A stretch of DNA of 64,000 nt. It comes from JBBRCE01 sp038205115 (GTDB lineage Bacteria > Planctomycetota > Planctomycetia > Pirellulales > JBBRCE01). Shown one piece after another: positions 26,921 through 35,856 of this stretch (positions are counted from its first letter, which is position 1; each line of letters starts with the position of its first letter). The notes below the pieces were generated by a model that did no database searches, had not been told where the DNA came from, and was given only the letters and a program-made list of their open reading frames with translations. The stretch covers positions 43,647 to 107,646 of the forward strand of contig JBBRCE010000012.1 in the NCBI GenBank assembly GCA_038205115.1, given 5' to 3'. The position numbers were made by a program, and so were the translations under genes.

Positions 26921-26942
26921 ATTGCCGCCTCGCGCGCCGCGT

Positions 26943-28061
26943 TTACTTTTTGGGTCCAACTTTGAGCGTCTTGCCATCTAGCGTGAACGCCAGACTGGCC
27001 GGTTCGCAGGCCGCTTTGAGCAGTTCGTCGGCCGAGACGTTTTTGACGTCCAGCGAGACCGGTGTTTCTAGTGTGTGGCCCGCGGCGCGGATGGCCGCTT
27101 CGTCCAGTTGCACGTCAAATTCAAGCTGTTTGCCGAGTTGCTGCAACAGCTTGCCGACCGGCGCCTGATTGACTTGCAGCGTGTAGACTTGCTTGCCGGG
27201 CGTGACGGAAGTCTTGCGCGCGGTTTTGCCGGCCAAGGCTTGTTCGATCAGATCGTGATCTTCTGCCGGACCGCGGATGTGCAGTTTGCCGCCGGCCACG
27301 CGCAACTGCGAATTTGGAAACGCGGCCGAAAACTTTTTGACGTTTTCGGCGTTTCCGCCCAGGGTGTAGCTGCGTTCGAGCGTGACGTTCTCGGGAATTG
27401 CCGCCAGCGTCAGCGTTTTGCCGCTGGAGTCGAACGAAAACGTCAGATCGAACTGCACGGCAACCAGCGTCGCGCGGTCGGTCCAGCCAAGCGCCGGCAG
27501 CCGCGCGCCGGCCCACAGGTCGTGCGGCAGCAAGTCGAGGTTCTTTACTTCGATGCCGCTTTCGGTCGTGAGCTGCGCCAGCAAATCCCTAGGCGTGGCC
27601 AGATCATCCCAGCGAAACGCCGCTTGCCTGGCCAGCGGGCCGTGAGCGGCGGCCGGCAGCTTGTTGATTTCTTCCTTTCGCAAGGCCGACAGTGTTCGCA
27701 GCTTTGCGGCCGTGGCTGGCGGACCAAAGTAGGCGACCGGTCCGAGTTGCGAATAGCCGAGTTTGCCGCGGGCGGCAATTTTCTTGAACGCGATTTCCAG
27801 TGAATCGTTTTCGATGCTCAAATCCAACTTTTGGTCGGGATCAATGCGGCGGTCGAGCAGCACAGCCACTTTTTGCGCCTCGCCCAGGGCGTACAACGAT
27901 TTTCGCAGGGGCGCGCCCGTCCAACTCACGCTGCTGGGCAGCGTCAATTGTTGCTGTAGCTTTGCGCCAGTCAGCCAAACCACGTCGGCCGCACGAATCG
28001 AATCGCGCGGCAGGGCGAAGATCAAGCAGGCCAGTAGCAATGAGTAGCGGCGATGAGGCAT
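26943..28061 (-). CDS. Exported protein with two STN-like domains
   Basis: A 372-residue protein with a signal peptide (MPHRRYSLLLACLIFALP). Residues about 48-115 (PLRKSLYALGEAQKVAVLLD) resemble a secretin/TonB short N-terminal (STN) domain, and the C-terminal part (about 300-368, APVGKLLQQLGKQLEFDVQ) has the same pattern. The middle part is alpha/beta with DDLATPRDLLAQLTTESGIEV. In secretins STN domains sit in the periplasm, but here there is no channel domain, so it is not a secretin. A periplasmic scaffold or sensor is a guess. It converges with the cytochrome b gene, 22 bases apart. Confidence 0.75.
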   Translation of the reverse strand: MPHRRYSLLLACLIFALPRDSIRAADVVWLTGAKLQQQLTLPSSVSWTGAPLRKSLYALGEAQKVAVLLDRRIDPDQKLDLSIENDSLEIAFKKIAARGKLGYSQLGPVAYFGPPATAAKLRTLSALRKEEINKLPAAAHGPLARQAAFRWDDLATPRDLLAQLTTESGIEVKNLDLLPHDLWAGARLPALGWTDRATLVAVQFDLTFSFDSSGKTLTLAAIPENVTLERSYTLGGNAENVKKFSAAFPNSQLRVAGGKLHIRGPAEDHDLIEQALAGKTARKTSVTPGKQVYTLQVNQAPVGKLLQQLGKQLEFDVQLDEAAIRAAGHTLETPVSLDVKNVSADELLKAACEPASLAFTLDGKTLKVGPKK

Positions 28062-28269
28062 GACATCAGTCTACGCTCGGCCAACACGCCAACACAATCA
28101 GAATCGATCGTAAACGGCTTGCGAGTTGCGAATTACGCGGCCGCTTCAAATTTCTGGCCGCCCTCTTCGCGGCTTAGCGGTGAACCGGCGAAGTTGCCGA
28201 TTGTTGATCGCAAAGCAACGCTCGGGCAAATGCTTTTGTCCCGCGCGGCGGCAAGTCGCAAAAAAAATA

Positions 28270-28299
28270 TTCGGCGAACAGCCGTGGAATCTGTAGAAT
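28270..28299 (+). promoter_or_regulatory. Possible promoter
   Basis: TTCGGC (28270-28275), an 18-base spacer and TAGAAT (28294-28299) lie 32 bases before the ATG at 28332. The same TAGAAT hexamer precedes the GH5 gene. Matches to a sigma-70 consensus are only partial. Confidence 0.25.
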
Positions 28300-28331
28300 G
28301 GAGCATCACACTTCCGTCAGCGGAGCCGTCC

Positions 28332-28976
28332 ATGGATTGGTTGCTGCCTTACATGCCGTATCTGATGCCGCTGTTTTCCGCCGCTCTCGGGGGCGCGATT
28401 GCGATTGTTGCTGCGCGGATGGCCAGCGCTGGCGCGGAGCGTTGTCAGCGATTGAAGTACGACCACGAGGCGCGGCTCAAATACAGCGAGCAGCAGCAAG
28501 CCCGCGGCGCGGAACTTTATCAGCTTTGCTGCCGATTGCCGCTGGAAGCTTCGCAGATGACGGTCATTTTGATGATGCACTACAGCAAAGCGGAAAACGC
28601 GACCTTTGAGCCGCCCCGCTCGGTCGAGCCTGCGCCCATGCATCGCGTAACGATGCTGGTGAACGTTTATTTTCCCCAGTTGAAAGCGCAACTTCGTTCG
28701 CTGGAAACGGTGATGGAGTTTTTCGATCGTTCGAACGCCGCGTTCGTGCAGCAGTTTGCCCGCGATCGCCGGCAGGCGGCTGTCACGTTGAATTCGATGG
28801 GCAATGTGGCCGATAAGATTCGCGAGGCAGCGGCCGAATTGACCAAACATCTGACCGCATATCTGGCGCTCGACGCGCTGCCCGACGCGCTACCAGATAC
28901 GACGACCAAGCGGGTGCCGCTGCGATCGCCCGCGCCGCAGCGCGACGCTCCAGGGCTGAAGAAACTGGCTTCGTAA
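28332..28976 (+). CDS. Small membrane-anchored hypothetical protein
   Basis: A 214-residue protein. One or two short hydrophobic segments at the N-terminus (WLLPYMPYLMPLFSAALGGA and the following IAIVAARMAS) anchor it, and the rest is helical and likely cytoplasmic. A charged stretch, RLKYDHEARLKYSEQQQARG, could form a short coiled coil. I chose the ATG at 28332 because GGAG is six bases upstream; the frame is open for 93 codons before it but that part looks non-coding. Family not recognised. The second ECF sigma gene converges with it, 18 bases apart. Confidence 0.68.
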   Translation: MDWLLPYMPYLMPLFSAALGGAIAIVAARMASAGAERCQRLKYDHEARLKYSEQQQARGAELYQLCCRLPLEASQMTVILMMHYSKAENATFEPPRSVEPAPMHRVTMLVNVYFPQLKAQLRSLETVMEFFDRSNAAFVQQFARDRRQAAVTLNSMGNVADKIREAAAELTKHLTAYLALDALPDALPDTTTKRVPLRSPAPQRDAPGLKKLAS

Positions 28977-28994
28977 GGTTCTGGCAAACCGATC

Positions 28995-29624
28995 TTACGG
29001 TTGCAGTTCCGGAAACACATCCGCGGAAAGCTCCTGTTTTTTCAGCGCGGTTCGTAGGCGGGCCAGAAATTCGAACTTCTGATTGGCGACTTGCTGTTCG
29101 CTGATGTTCAGATGTTCGGCCGTTTGCTTGTTGGCCCAACCGCGCACAAACAGCAGTTCCGTGCATTGTACTTTTTGCCATTCGCCGCGCTGCGACCACC
29201 GCGCGAACTCGCTGCGCAGCGCCGCGGCCAACGCGGCTTCCTCAAGATTTCGGCGTTCGCCGCTGCGGGCCACGCTACTCACCGCGCGCTGCCGCGCGGA
29301 TGGCTCGCGCGACGAATGCTCGGACAGCCCGCCCGTCAGCGACAGCGCCGGCCGGCGACCTTCGCGGCGCAGCACGTCGGTCAGTTTGTGCGCGGCAATC
29401 GAAAACAGGTAACTTTCTAGGGGCCGGGAGAGATCGTAATTGGGCAGACTGGTTAGAAAGCCAATGAAGGTTTCTTGGACCACATCTTCGCTGGTTGCCC
29501 GGCGACGCAAGCGGCTGTCGGCAAACGCCAGCAGCCGGCCCTCGAACCGCGCGATCAACTCGGCCCAGGCTTGCGGTTCCGCGCGGCGAATGGCGGCAAT
29601 CAGCAGTTCGTCGGCGGTTGGCAT
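28995..29624 (-). CDS. ECF-type RNA polymerase sigma factor
   Basis: A 209-residue sigma-70 family protein. Region 2 is at about residues 20-90, with TSEDVVQETFIGFLTSLPNYD and the following LESYLFSIAAHKLTDVLRRE, typical of ECF proteins. Region 4 near residues 150-195 has a helix-turn-helix with NKQTAEHLNISEQQVANQKFEFLARLR in two halves (AEHLNISEQQVANQKFEF shown). It belongs to a different subgroup from the factor at 2855. No anti-sigma factor is adjacent. The DPP4-like gene diverges from it with 233 bases between the starts, so it could regulate that gene, but this is speculation. Confidence 0.85.
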   Translation of the reverse strand: MPTADELLIAAIRRAEPQAWAELIARFEGRLLAFADSRLRRRATSEDVVQETFIGFLTSLPNYDLSRPLESYLFSIAAHKLTDVLRREGRRPALSLTGGLSEHSSREPSARQRAVSSVARSGERRNLEEAALAAALRSEFARWSQRGEWQKVQCTELLFVRGWANKQTAEHLNISEQQVANQKFEFLARLRTALKKQELSADVFPELQP

Positions 29625-29857
29625 AACACGAAGGTTGCAAATGAGCAGGATGAAATCGACGCAGTCCGTCAGACTTGCCCAAAGCAGTTTCTGCCTGGGC
29701 TGCGATATTATATCGTGCCGATGCGGTTTGAGGGGATTGCTGGCGTTTCAGCCCAGCTTGGAATAATCTGATTGTCGTGGCGGTTCATGCCGGCGAATCT
29801 TTTTCGCCGACGGCGGCCATTGGCTGGCTTCGATTGGTTTCATATGCGGGAATCTCA

Positions 29858-32530
29858 ATGACAATTGTTCGCGCTCGATTTCATCTTCAACTGACGCTGA
29901 TCGTTTTGGCAGTTGTCAATTTCGTCGGCGTCTGTGCCGTCCGCGGCCAAGGCTCGCAAGCCGATTACGACCGCGCCAAGGCGATTGGCCGACTGACGCA
30001 AAACAAGGTCTACCGCGATCAATTGCAAACCCACTGGTTTGCCGACGATAACCGACTTTGGTATCGAGTCGAAACGGCGTTCGGAAAACATGAATTTGTG
30101 TTGGTGGACGTCGCCGCCGGCAAACGCGAGCTGGCCTTCGATCATGGGCGTTTGGCGGCAGCGCTCACCAAGGCAGGCGTGAAAAACGTCACGGCAGAAC
30201 GGCTCGACATCGCGCAACTGGATTTCAGCCACGGCGACGACGCATTCGATCTGCAGATCGCCGGCCAAACTTGGCAATGCCAGCGCGGCGATTATTCGCT
30301 GACCAAAATGTCGCAACCGGGCGAGCCGACTCCGCCATCGAAAACCAATGATCGCGGTGGCAAAGCGGTTGTCGGACGTGGCGGGCAAGCGAGCGTCGCG
30401 GGCGGCGGGGAAACATCGCTGACTTTTATCAATCGCACGGCCGACACGGTCGAATTGCAGTGGATCGATGCCGCTGGCGCGCGCAACAGCTACGGCGCCA
30501 TCAAGCCGGGCGAATCGCATCCGCAGCATACTTACGTGGGTCATGTTTGGACGGCGACCAACAGCCAAGGGCAATCGCTGGGCGTTTATGTCGCCGGCGA
30601 AAAAGCCGAAACCATCGAGATCGCCGCGCCGGCAACCGAGCATTCCAAACAGGATCGGCCCGCGCCCAGCGTCGAGTCGCCGGAAGTACAATCGGACGAG
30701 TTGCCCGCGTTGGCGTTTCCGTCAGAAGATGCGCCCGCCGATTCGCCCCGCGGCAAAAATAAGCGTCCGCGCCGCACGCGTCCCGTCGATCAGTCGCCCG
30801 ACGGCCACTGGCAAGCGATGATCAAAACCAGCAATGTCTATCTCCATCCGATTGCCGGCGGCGACGACGTGCAACTGAGTACGGACGGCACGCCTGACAA
30901 TCCGTATTCGGCCCGTTTCTATTGGTCGCCCGATTCGCAGCGGCTGGTAGCCATTCGCAGTCAGCCGGGCGAGGAACACAACGTATCGTTCATCGAAAGT
31001 TCGCCGTCGGATCAGGTGCAGCCCAAGCTGCACACCAACAGTTACCTCAAGCCGGGCGACCGACTGCCGCGGGATCGGCCGCAGATGTTTGATGTGGCCG
31101 CCAAAAAGCCGCTGCCGGTTGCCAACGAACTGTTCGCTAACCCCTGGAGCATCGACGAAATGCACTGGGCAGCCGACTCGTCACGATTTCTGTTTCTTTA
31201 CAACCAGCGAGGACATCAAGCGCTGCGGCTGCTGGCCATCGACGCCGCCAGCGGTGCGGTGCACGCCGTGATTGATGAATCGAGCAACACATTCATCGAT
31301 TACTCAGGCAAGTTTTTCCTGGAAGACTTGCCAAAAACCAACGAACTGATTTGGATGTCGGAGCGCGACGGCTGGAATCATCTCTATCTGTACGATGCCA
31401 TCAAAGGCGCGGTCAAGAATCAGATCACGCGCGGCGATTGGGTGGTCCGCGGCGTCGATCGCGTGGATGCGGACAAGCGGCAGATTTGGTTCCACGCCGG
31501 CGGCATTCGCCCCGAGCAAGATCCGTACTTCGTGCATTTCTGCCGCGTGGATTTCGACGGCCAAAATCTGGTGGTACTGACCGCCGGTGACGGAACGCAC
31601 AAAATTGAATTTTCGCCGAATGGCAAAACGTTGATCGATCGCTACTCGCGCGTCGATCTGCCTGTCGTGACAGAGTTGCGCAGCTCGGCGGACGGCAAGT
31701 TGATTTGCGAATTGGAACGCGCCGATTGGTCGGCGCTGCGCAAAACCGGTTGGCAATTGCCCGAACCGTTTGTGGCAAAGGCCCGCGACGGAACGACCGA
31801 CATTTACGGCCTGATCGTGCGGCCCAGCAACTTCGACGCCAGCAAAAAGTATCCAATTGTCGAACGCATCTACGCCGGTCCGCAAGATTCGTACGTGCCC
31901 AAAGCCTTCAGCCCGCAATTGAGTTTGCAAGCGATGGCGGAACTTGGTTTTGTGGTCGTCGAGATTGACGGTCTGGGCACGTCGAATCGCAGTAAGGCCT
32001 TTCACGATGTGTGTTGGAAGAATTTGGCCGACGCTGGGCTGCCGGACCGCATTGGCTGGATCAAAGCGGCTGCCGCCAAATATTCTTACATGGATCTGAG
32101 TCGCGTGGGCATTTATGGTGGATCGGCTGGCGGGCAGAATGCCGCGGCGGCTGCCATGACGCACGGAGATTTTTATCGCGTCGCGGTGGCCGACTGCGGT
32201 TGCCACGACAATCGGATGGATAAAATCTGGTGGAACGAGCAGTGGATGGGTTGGCCCATCGGTCCGCAGTACGCCGCCAATTCCAACGTCACGCTGGCGC
32301 GAGGACTTAAAGCCAAGTTGCTGCTGATCGTCGCTGAGATGGACACCAACGTTGATCCGGCGTCGACCATGCAGGTGGTCAACGCGCTCGTCAAGGCGGA
32401 CAAAGATTTCGAAATGCTGGTGATCCCCGGCTCGAACCACGGTGCGGCCGAGTCGGCCTATGGCAGCCGCCGCCGGGCGGACTTTCTGGTGCGACACTTG
32501 TTGGGCGTGGAGCCGCGCTGGAAATCGTGA
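29858..32530 (+). CDS. Dipeptidyl peptidase 4-like S9 peptidase with a VHL beta domain
   Basis: An 890-residue exported peptidase. A signal peptide spans residues 1-31. Residues about 40-155 begin the N-terminal beta-propeller. Residues 184-255 are a von Hippel-Lindau beta domain, after which the propeller resumes to about residue 600. The C-terminal alpha/beta hydrolase has nucleophile Ser756 (GIYGGSAGGQ), Asp829 (EMDTNVD) and His861 (SNHGAAES), the DPP4 order. Family members cleave dipeptides, often after Pro, from peptide N-termini. The VHL domain keeps the residues that in human pVHL bind hydroxyproline. I chose the ATG at 29858, preceded by a GGGA site. The peptidase is probably periplasmic or secreted. 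Confidence 0.9.
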   Translation: MTIVRARFHLQLTLIVLAVVNFVGVCAVRGQGSQADYDRAKAIGRLTQNKVYRDQLQTHWFADDNRLWYRVETAFGKHEFVLVDVAAGKRELAFDHGRLAAALTKAGVKNVTAERLDIAQLDFSHGDDAFDLQIAGQTWQCQRGDYSLTKMSQPGEPTPPSKTNDRGGKAVVGRGGQASVAGGGETSLTFINRTADTVELQWIDAAGARNSYGAIKPGESHPQHTYVGHVWTATNSQGQSLGVYVAGEKAETIEIAAPATEHSKQDRPAPSVESPEVQSDELPALAFPSEDAPADSPRGKNKRPRRTRPVDQSPDGHWQAMIKTSNVYLHPIAGGDDVQLSTDGTPDNPYSARFYWSPDSQRLVAIRSQPGEEHNVSFIESSPSDQVQPKLHTNSYLKPGDRLPRDRPQMFDVAAKKPLPVANELFANPWSIDEMHWAADSSRFLFLYNQRGHQALRLLAIDAASGAVHAVIDESSNTFIDYSGKFFLEDLPKTNELIWMSERDGWNHLYLYDAIKGAVKNQITRGDWVVRGVDRVDADKRQIWFHAGGIRPEQDPYFVHFCRVDFDGQNLVVLTAGDGTHKIEFSPNGKTLIDRYSRVDLPVVTELRSSADGKLICELERADWSALRKTGWQLPEPFVAKARDGTTDIYGLIVRPSNFDASKKYPIVERIYAGPQDSYVPKAFSPQLSLQAMAELGFVVVEIDGLGTSNRSKAFHDVCWKNLADAGLPDRIGWIKAAAAKYSYMDLSRVGIYGGSAGGQNAAAAAMTHGDFYRVAVADCGCHDNRMDKIWWNEQWMGWPIGPQYAANSNVTLARGLKAKLLLIVAEMDTNVDPASTMQVVNALVKADKDFEMLVIPGSNHGAAESAYGSRRRADFLVRHLLGVEPRWKS
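30407..30622 (+). other. VHL beta domain inside the S9 peptidase
   Basis: Residues 184-255 of the peptidase. Aligning W202-Y212-G218-T225-H229-W231 with human pVHL W88-Y98-G104-S111-H115-W117 gives identical spacing throughout, with no gaps. Only Ser to Thr differs. The alignment was done by eye from memory of the human sequence. Confidence 0.8.
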
Positions 32531-32750
32531 AGCTGTTTCTGTGTTGCCGCACGTCGCAACCTGGCAAATCGCCGCTGCCAGCACGCGATGCACGTAGACC
32601 CGACTCGCCAAACCGCCTATCATTCCTAGCCGGTTTATCGCGAAAAGTTTCCTCAAGCGTTACCGTCAACCGGTCGAAGTTAGAACGGACTTGGTAGGTC
32701 CGCGCGCACGATCGGATCGGCGGTGCTGTCACTTTGAGTTGGAAACGTTT

Positions 32751-33620
32751 ATGGAAAAATCATCGCTAGCATCAGCGGCGCGCCCAACAGGCGTGATCGG
32801 TTTCTTCATCAACATGATCACCGATCTGGGTGAGTTGGTGATCAATTGGATCGCGGCGCTGGGCGATTTGTCGTTGTTCTCGCTGCGCGTTTGGGCTTGG
32901 ATGCTTACGCGTTTGCCGCGGCGACAAACGCTGCTACCCAACTTCTATCAGATTGGCGTGCTCAGCCTGCCGGTGGTGGCTCTGACCGGAACATTCATTG
33001 GCATGGTGCTGGCCGTGCAGAGTTACGCGCAATTCCGCGCCATGCACTTTGAATCGCGGTTGGGCGCGGTGATTAACATGTCGCTGGTTCGCGAACTTGG
33101 GCCGGTGCTGGCGGCGACGATGCTGGCCGGACGCGTGGGCAGCGCCATGGCGGCGCAGTTGGGCACGATGCGCGTCACCGAACAGATCGACGCCCTGTCC
33201 AGCATGGGCGCCAATCCCATCCACTATCTGGTGGTGCCGCGCTTTTTGGGCTGTATCGTCCTGATTCCCACCTTGACCATCATGGCCGACTTTATGGGCG
33301 TGGTGGGCGGTGCGTTTTATAGCATCAAAATTCTCGGCATCGATTCGCACGAATACTGGGTCAACAGCCAGCGATTTGTCGGCAACTATGATTTGTTCAC
33401 CGGGATCTTCAAGAGCCTGTTCTTCGGAGCGGCCATCGCCATGATCAGTTGCCACCGCGGCTTCAATTGCGATTTTGGCGCCGAAGGCGTCGGCCGCGCG
33501 GCCACCAGCGCGTTCGTTTACTCATTTGTGTTGATCTTGATCATCGATCTGTTTCTCGGCATCGGTCTGGACTCGGTGTACATGATGCTCTGGCCCGACG
33601 GCAAAAAACTTTTGTACTAA
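32751..33620 (+). CDS. mlaE: MlaE-type ABC transporter permease
   Basis: A 289-residue inner membrane permease of the MlaE/YrbE family. It has five or six hydrophobic helices. Family landmarks are VALTGTFIGMVLAVQSY and SLVRELGPVLAATMLAGRVGSAM, with EQIDALSSMGANPI after them. With MlaF and MlaD it forms a complex that moves phospholipids between inner and outer membranes. GGAAACG precedes the ATG at 32751. MlaF starts 55 bases downstream and MlaD after that. MlaB, MlaC and MlaA are not in the window. Confidence 0.92.
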   Translation: MEKSSLASAARPTGVIGFFINMITDLGELVINWIAALGDLSLFSLRVWAWMLTRLPRRQTLLPNFYQIGVLSLPVVALTGTFIGMVLAVQSYAQFRAMHFESRLGAVINMSLVRELGPVLAATMLAGRVGSAMAAQLGTMRVTEQIDALSSMGANPIHYLVVPRFLGCIVLIPTLTIMADFMGVVGGAFYSIKILGIDSHEYWVNSQRFVGNYDLFTGIFKSLFFGAAIAMISCHRGFNCDFGAEGVGRAATSAFVYSFVLILIIDLFLGIGLDSVYMMLWPDGKKLLY

Positions 33621-33675
33621 AAACGCGTGTGGGTTGGATCGCTTACGAATGAGACGCATTTAACGAAAAGCCGGA

Positions 33676-34512
33676 ATGACGGAAACATCTGCCGAACAAC
33701 TCCGACCCCTGGTGGAAACGCACAACTTGGATGTCAAGTTCGGGCGACAGCATGTGCTGCGCGATATTAACTTGAATATTCCTCGAGGGCAGACCGTCGT
33801 CATCATCGGCGAGAGCGGTTGCGGCAAAACGGTGCTGCTCAAGTCCATCATTGGACTGGTCTGGCCCACGTCCGGTGAAGTGTTGTTCGACGGACGTTCG
33901 CTGATGAAGCTCAAAGATCACCAACTGGCCAAACAACGTACGCGCTTTGGATTTTTGTTCCAGAACGCGGCGCTGCTCGACAGCATGAGCGTGGGACAGA
34001 ACATCGCCTTTCCGCTCCGCGAACATACGGACAAGAAGCAGACGGAAATCGACGAGATCGTCCGCGCCCGGCTCAATGAAGTTGGGCTGCCGGAAAACGT
34101 GCTCAACAAAAAGCCGGCCGAACTGTCCGGCGGCATGCGTAAACGGGTGGGACTGGCCCGCGCGCTGGCGCTCAACCCGGAAATTCTGCTGTACGACGAG
34201 CCGACCACCGGTTTGGATCCGGTGATGAGCGATGTCATTAACGAACTGATTCTGCGGATTCGAAAGCAACATCCGGTGACCAGCATCGTGGTCACGCACG
34301 ACATGCGCACGGTGCAAAAAGTGGCCGACCGCGTGGTCATGCTGTACCCATTGCCGCGATTGCGCGACGACGAACCGCAAGTGATTTTCGACGATCGTCC
34401 CGATCGGCTGGAGACGTCGCTCGATCCACGCGTGGCGCAATTCGTGCGCGGCGAAGCCGGTGGGCGACTGCTCGAATTGCAAGCACAAAACAATGCCAAT
34501 AGAACGCAGTGA
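33676..34512 (+). CDS. mlaF: MlaF-type ABC transporter ATPase
   Basis: A 278-residue ATPase. Walker A is GESGCGKT, the signature is LSGGMRKRV, Walker B is ILLYDEP, followed by TTGLDPV and the H-loop THDM. The LSGGM variant and the QNAALLDSMSVGQNIAFPL segment are typical of the MlaF/Mce family. It should power MlaE-MlaD lipid transport from the cytoplasmic face. It lies between mlaE and mlaD in the same orientation. The C-terminal tail after the core ATPase (about residues 230-278) is normal for this group. Confidence 0.93.
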   Translation: MTETSAEQLRPLVETHNLDVKFGRQHVLRDINLNIPRGQTVVIIGESGCGKTVLLKSIIGLVWPTSGEVLFDGRSLMKLKDHQLAKQRTRFGFLFQNAALLDSMSVGQNIAFPLREHTDKKQTEIDEIVRARLNEVGLPENVLNKKPAELSGGMRKRVGLARALALNPEILLYDEPTTGLDPVMSDVINELILRIRKQHPVTSIVVTHDMRTVQKVADRVVMLYPLPRLRDDEPQVIFDDRPDRLETSLDPRVAQFVRGEAGGRLLELQAQNNANRTQ

Positions 34513-34589
34513 GCGACGTTACGGTTTGGGTGTCCGCGGCCTAGCGCCCTGGCCTGCGTCCGACTTCGCAACACGGGAATGGTAATTTT

Positions 34590-35753
34590 ATGGAAGATCG
34601 CATCATTCAATTTCGCATGGGCGTGATGGTTGCCGCCACGGTGCTGATCACCTTGATCCTGGTGACGCTGTTTGGCCGCACGCCCTGGTCCACCCACAAA
34701 ACGTACACCGTGCATATCCGTTTTCCGGAAGCGCGCGGCGTGACGCCGGATACGCCCGTGCGCAAAAACGGCATTCTCATCGGTCGCGTGAGCAAGGTAG
34801 CGTTTGCGCCGGAAGATGGCGTGATCATTTCGGCCGAACTCAACGACGACATCGTGCTGCGGGCCAACGAAGTGGCTCGCCTGGCGTCGGGCTTGCTCGG
34901 TGATTCCGAATTGCAATTTGCCGGCGTTGCGCAAGCGGCCGAAGGCGAGAGTAAGCCGGGTGTCATCCAGCCTGGCGCCGTGCTGCAAGGGCAAGTCAAC
35001 GGCAATCCACTCAACGCGCTCAACGACATTCAACCGCAGTTGGATCGCGTGGTGGTGTCGATGACTGGCGCGGGCGACGAAGTTCAAAAACTGGCCAAGA
35101 ACCTTAATCGCCTACTGGTCAATAACGACGAACAACTCAACCGCATCGTTCGCAAGACCGAAATCACCATCGACCTGTTGCAGCACACGCTCAAAAACGT
35201 GGACGACGTGGTGGGCGATACCGAACTCCGCGACAACTTCAAACGCACGCTATCTGGCATGCCCAAGGCGCTCAACGACTTCTCGCTGGCCATTGCCGAC
35301 ATTCAAACCACCGCGCAAACCGCCAATCGCAATCTCAAAAACCTGGAAGGCTTCACCGAGCCGCTGGGCAAGAACGGCGAACAAATGCTGACCCGCGTCA
35401 GCAGCACGGTCGAGCGGTTGGACGCGCTGATGGAACAAATGGTGTTGTTTGGCCGCACGCTCAACAATCGCGACAGCACCTTCGGCAAGCTGCTCAACGA
35501 CACCGCCACCTACGACCAGGTCAATCAGACGCTGGCGCAGGTTCAAGAACTGCTGCGCGAGGCGCGGCCGGTGGTCGATAACGCCCGCGTGTTCGCGCAA
35601 AAGATCGCGCAGCATCCGGAGTTGCTGGGCGTCCGCGGCGCCATTAAGCCCAGCACGGGCATCAAATCTTCGGAAACCTATGGGTCGCGAATCAGCCATA
35701 CCCTGGAAAACGGCGACCGCCCACAATCGGTCATTCGGCTCAGCGACGAATAA
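34590..35753 (+). CDS. mlaD: MlaD-type MCE domain protein
   Basis: A 387-residue periplasmic lipid-binding subunit anchored by one N-terminal helix (VMVAATVLITLILVTLFG). Residues about 37-115 are the MCE domain, with HIRFPEARGVTPDTPVRKNG and GLLGDSELQF. It is longer than E. coli MlaD (about 183 residues): the C-terminal two thirds are helical and may form a tube that bridges the periplasm, as in other long MCE proteins. It starts 77 bases after mlaF, with an ATG after a GGAATGG-like site. Its substrate should be phospholipid. The 104-base gap to the next ATPase gene suggests the operon continues. Confidence 0.9.
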   Translation: MEDRIIQFRMGVMVAATVLITLILVTLFGRTPWSTHKTYTVHIRFPEARGVTPDTPVRKNGILIGRVSKVAFAPEDGVIISAELNDDIVLRANEVARLASGLLGDSELQFAGVAQAAEGESKPGVIQPGAVLQGQVNGNPLNALNDIQPQLDRVVVSMTGAGDEVQKLAKNLNRLLVNNDEQLNRIVRKTEITIDLLQHTLKNVDDVVGDTELRDNFKRTLSGMPKALNDFSLAIADIQTTAQTANRNLKNLEGFTEPLGKNGEQMLTRVSSTVERLDALMEQMVLFGRTLNNRDSTFGKLLNDTATYDQVNQTLAQVQELLREARPVVDNARVFAQKIAQHPELLGVRGAIKPSTGIKSSETYGSRISHTLENGDRPQSVIRLSDE

Positions 35754-35856
35754 CGCAGATTGCTATTTGCCGTGATACAATTCAGCGTCGGCCGATTTCT
35801 GTCGCCGGCGAACGGTGTGGAATCAGAATCGGTTTTGCAGCAACGTCCGGCGAGCC

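Noticed and set aside
28053..28331. Upstream extension of the small membrane protein
   Set aside because: The frame is open for 93 codons before the chosen ATG, but the sequence lacks structure and a GGAG site is exactly placed for the internal start.
31304..32656. A 450-codon frame opposite the DPP4-like gene
   Set aside because: The plus strand carries a full catalytic triad and signal peptide in this region. The antisense frame has no start context and no motif.
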